Shown here: positions 62,057 through 63,233 of the stretch, one piece after another
Position numbering within the stretch: position 1 is the stretch's first letter
Layout: each line of letters begins with the position of its first letter
Origin: Desulfococcaceae bacterium HSG9
GTDB lineage: Bacteria > Desulfobacterota > Desulfobacteria > Desulfobacterales > JAUCGF01
Assembly: GCA_030378005.1 (NCBI GenBank)
Contig: JAUCGF010000072.1
Span: 127,369-190,601 of the forward strand
DNA: 63,233 bases
Direction: 5' to 3'
Program-made: the position numbers and the translations under genes
Notes under the pieces: model-generated
Databases searched by the model: none
The model's input: the letters and a program-made list of their open reading frames with translations, nothing else
Told to the model about the DNA's origin: nothing

Positions 62057-62685
62057 ATGCAACCTGTTATCAATGTCAAAAATGGAGACGAGAAGCTTGT
62101 CAGTCACGCCGGATCGCTTTCCGTGGGAGCTTCGCTTGAGCATATGCAACTCACAAAGCGCCTTGATAATATTCCGGGTGTTCACTGTGTAAACCCCGAT
62201 ATTTCATATGGAAACAACCTTTCTTCTATGGCAGGTCTTATTTGTCTCGGTAAGCCGGACTACAGTGCTATTGAAATCTTCAGGGAAGACCGGTGGCACT
62301 TTACTCGAGCCTTGAGGATATTCGATTGCCCTCACAGTCTACATTGCGTCAACTCATTGATTTAATAAGAGAAAGAGATGGTAATATCCTTAAGGACGCT
62401 TCAGCGGAGATGCTTTTCCGAAAAATGCCGGCTATACCACCGATTCAGACCGGTGTCGGAGAATTTGTTCCACCGGATATGGATGTCAGCCCGTTTGATA
62501 ACTCAAAGACTCAAAAAGAAGGCGTTTCCGGAACTTATAAAGGGTGTGACAGCTATGCGCCTATGTTTGCATATCTTGGCGCCGAAGGGTATTGGATCAG
62601 TGCGGAACTGAGAGAAGGCGGCCGGCATTGCCGGAAAAACACACCGGATTTATTGACGATACTCACTGTACAGGATAATTTTTGA
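62057..62685 (+). pseudogene. Frameshifted, truncated IS1380-like transposase
   Basis: Begins at ATG 62057 after GGGAGGTG: MQPVINVKNGDEKLVSHAGS, then SYGNNLSSMAGLICLGKPDY, SAIEIFREDRWHFTRAL. The frame then breaks near 62300-62330, and the protein continues in another frame (LPSQSTLRQLIDLIRERDGN, VPPDMDVSPFDNSKTQKEGV, YKGCDSYAPMFAYLGAEGYW, ELREGGRHCRKNTPDLL) before a stop at 62685. The DVSPFDNS and TYKGxDxYAPMFAYLG segments are characteristic of IS1380-type DDE transposases. The C-terminal half is missing. Confidence 0.8.
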
Positions 62686-62795
62686 TATTACCGTTAATAA
62701 CGGTATGAATTTATAGAAAATTATTTGACATAAACATGGATTTGTGTTTTTTTTATGAAGTTGTGCGGCTTTTAACCATAAAGGAGATAAACTTT

Positions 62796-63162
62796 ATGTG
62801 CCTGATCACAAAACTCACGAAAATTTTCAATTCGGTGCCAGGCAGGAACAAAGCCGGAGCCGCTCTGCTGTCTTGTTTCATCGTTGCGTTATTAAAGGCT
62901 CGCACTGTCTGTCTGGCCAAAATAGCTGTGGTGATGCCAGGTAGCGCCAAAACGGATTCAAAATATAAACGCTTACAGCGATTTTTTTTCAGGTTTTAAT
63001 TTTTCCATGGATGATATCGCCTGACTGATCGTTCGCTTTTTGCCGATTCGTGATGAAAAACAGGATTTGTCCATGGATCGCACTGACTGGAAATCAGGCA
63101 AGCTGAACAGCAATTCCCGGAGATATACCTCCGGTAAAAATATTATTAACAATTGTTTATAA
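62796..63162 (+). pseudogene. IS4-like transposase N-terminal relic
   Basis: Starts at ATG 62796 with AAGGAG nine nt upstream: MCLITKLTKIFNSVPGRNKA, then LSCFIVALLKARTVCLAKIA and KYKRLQRFFF. A frameshift lies in the T-run near 62985. The correct continuation (NFSMDDIA, a TGA where Arg is expected, then LIVRFLPIRDEKQDLSMDRT, DWKSGKLN) is interrupted and lost after ~63110. At least two inactivating changes. Belongs to the IS4-type transposases common in large Desulfobacteraceae genomes. Confidence 0.78.
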
Positions 63163-63233
63163 AAATCAATTAAGTGTAAATTTTCATCAAAAAAACAGAA
63201 CTGATGAGCTGGTTTGAGGCAGACCAAATAGAG

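Noticed and set aside
62985..63040. TGA in the IS4-like transposase as a second Sec codon
   Set aside because: A frameshift precedes it, the expected residue is Arg (CGA to TGA transition), and the gene is truncated, so it is ordinary decay.
62973..63227. Minus-strand 84-codon frame at the right edge
   Set aside because: It runs antisense through the broken IS4-like transposase and lacks a ribosome site within the window.

Overview
The window reads as chromosome of an anaerobic, probably sulfate-reducing Desulfobacterota (a large Desulfobacteraceae-type genome rich in repeats and pseudogenes). This is an inference. It rests on a heterodisulfide-reductase/MvhD/MetV/FrhB gene set, a non-pyrrolysine MttB-family methyltransferase, a probable selenocysteine codon and many dispersed small inverted-repeat elements. 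No rRNA, tRNA or CRISPR array was recognised.

Layout. 1-5.1 kb: end of an acidic repeat protein overlapping an unknown 547-aa gene, a TrpX-type periplasmic binding protein and an unknown gene. 5.1-23.3 kb: a nearly complete reductive pyrimidine (uracil/thymine) degradation locus. It has an Lrp/AsnC regulator, malonate/methylmalonate semialdehyde dehydrogenase, beta-alanine aminotransferase, M20-type ureidopropionase, PreT/PreA dihydropyrimidine dehydrogenase, dihydropyrimidinase, nitrilase-type ureidopropionase and a uracil permease. The locus is interrupted by a type II restriction-modification insertion flanked by a ~175-bp duplication of the preA 3' end, and by a HigBA-like toxin-antitoxin pair. 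23.6-24.6 kb: two small membrane proteins of unknown function.

24.7-35.1 kb: a saccharopine-dehydrogenase-like enzyme, divergent from an AapJQMP amino-acid ABC transporter whose leader can form mutually exclusive hairpins. A second polar amino-acid/amine ABC transporter and an MttB-family methyltransferase follow. 35.1-36.1 kb: transposase remnants.

36.4-48.2 kb: two paralogous coiled-coil proteins, a DUF3141 hydrolase-like protein, HdrC-HdrB-HdrA, a YafQ-type toxin-antitoxin pair, MvhD, MetV and FrhB. They lie on one strand with overlaps or tight spacing. mvhD contains an in-frame UGA exactly where the family has a conserved Cys, followed by good full-length coding sequence and a SECIS-like hairpin, so it is very likely a selenoprotein.

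48.2-59.6 kb: mostly minus strand. It holds a decayed patch (truncated rhodanese, an ABM-like gene with an apparent AUA start, a UspA C-terminal fragment, a 53-aa SnoaL-like stub), then a DUF362 / GMC oxidoreductase / small ORF / ferredoxin group, a group II intron 3' remnant, a mini-thioredoxin, a DUF2267-like protein and small unknown proteins. 59.9-61.8 kb: a sigma-54-dependent response regulator. 62.0-63.2 kb: two broken transposases (IS1380- and IS4-like).

The metabolic theme is nitrogen and carbon salvage from nucleobases, amino acids and quaternary amines, coupled to folate-level C1 oxidation and Hdr-linked electron transfer. The genomic theme is heavy invasion: at least ten small inverted-repeat families, three selfish modules inside metabolic operons and about eight gene relics.
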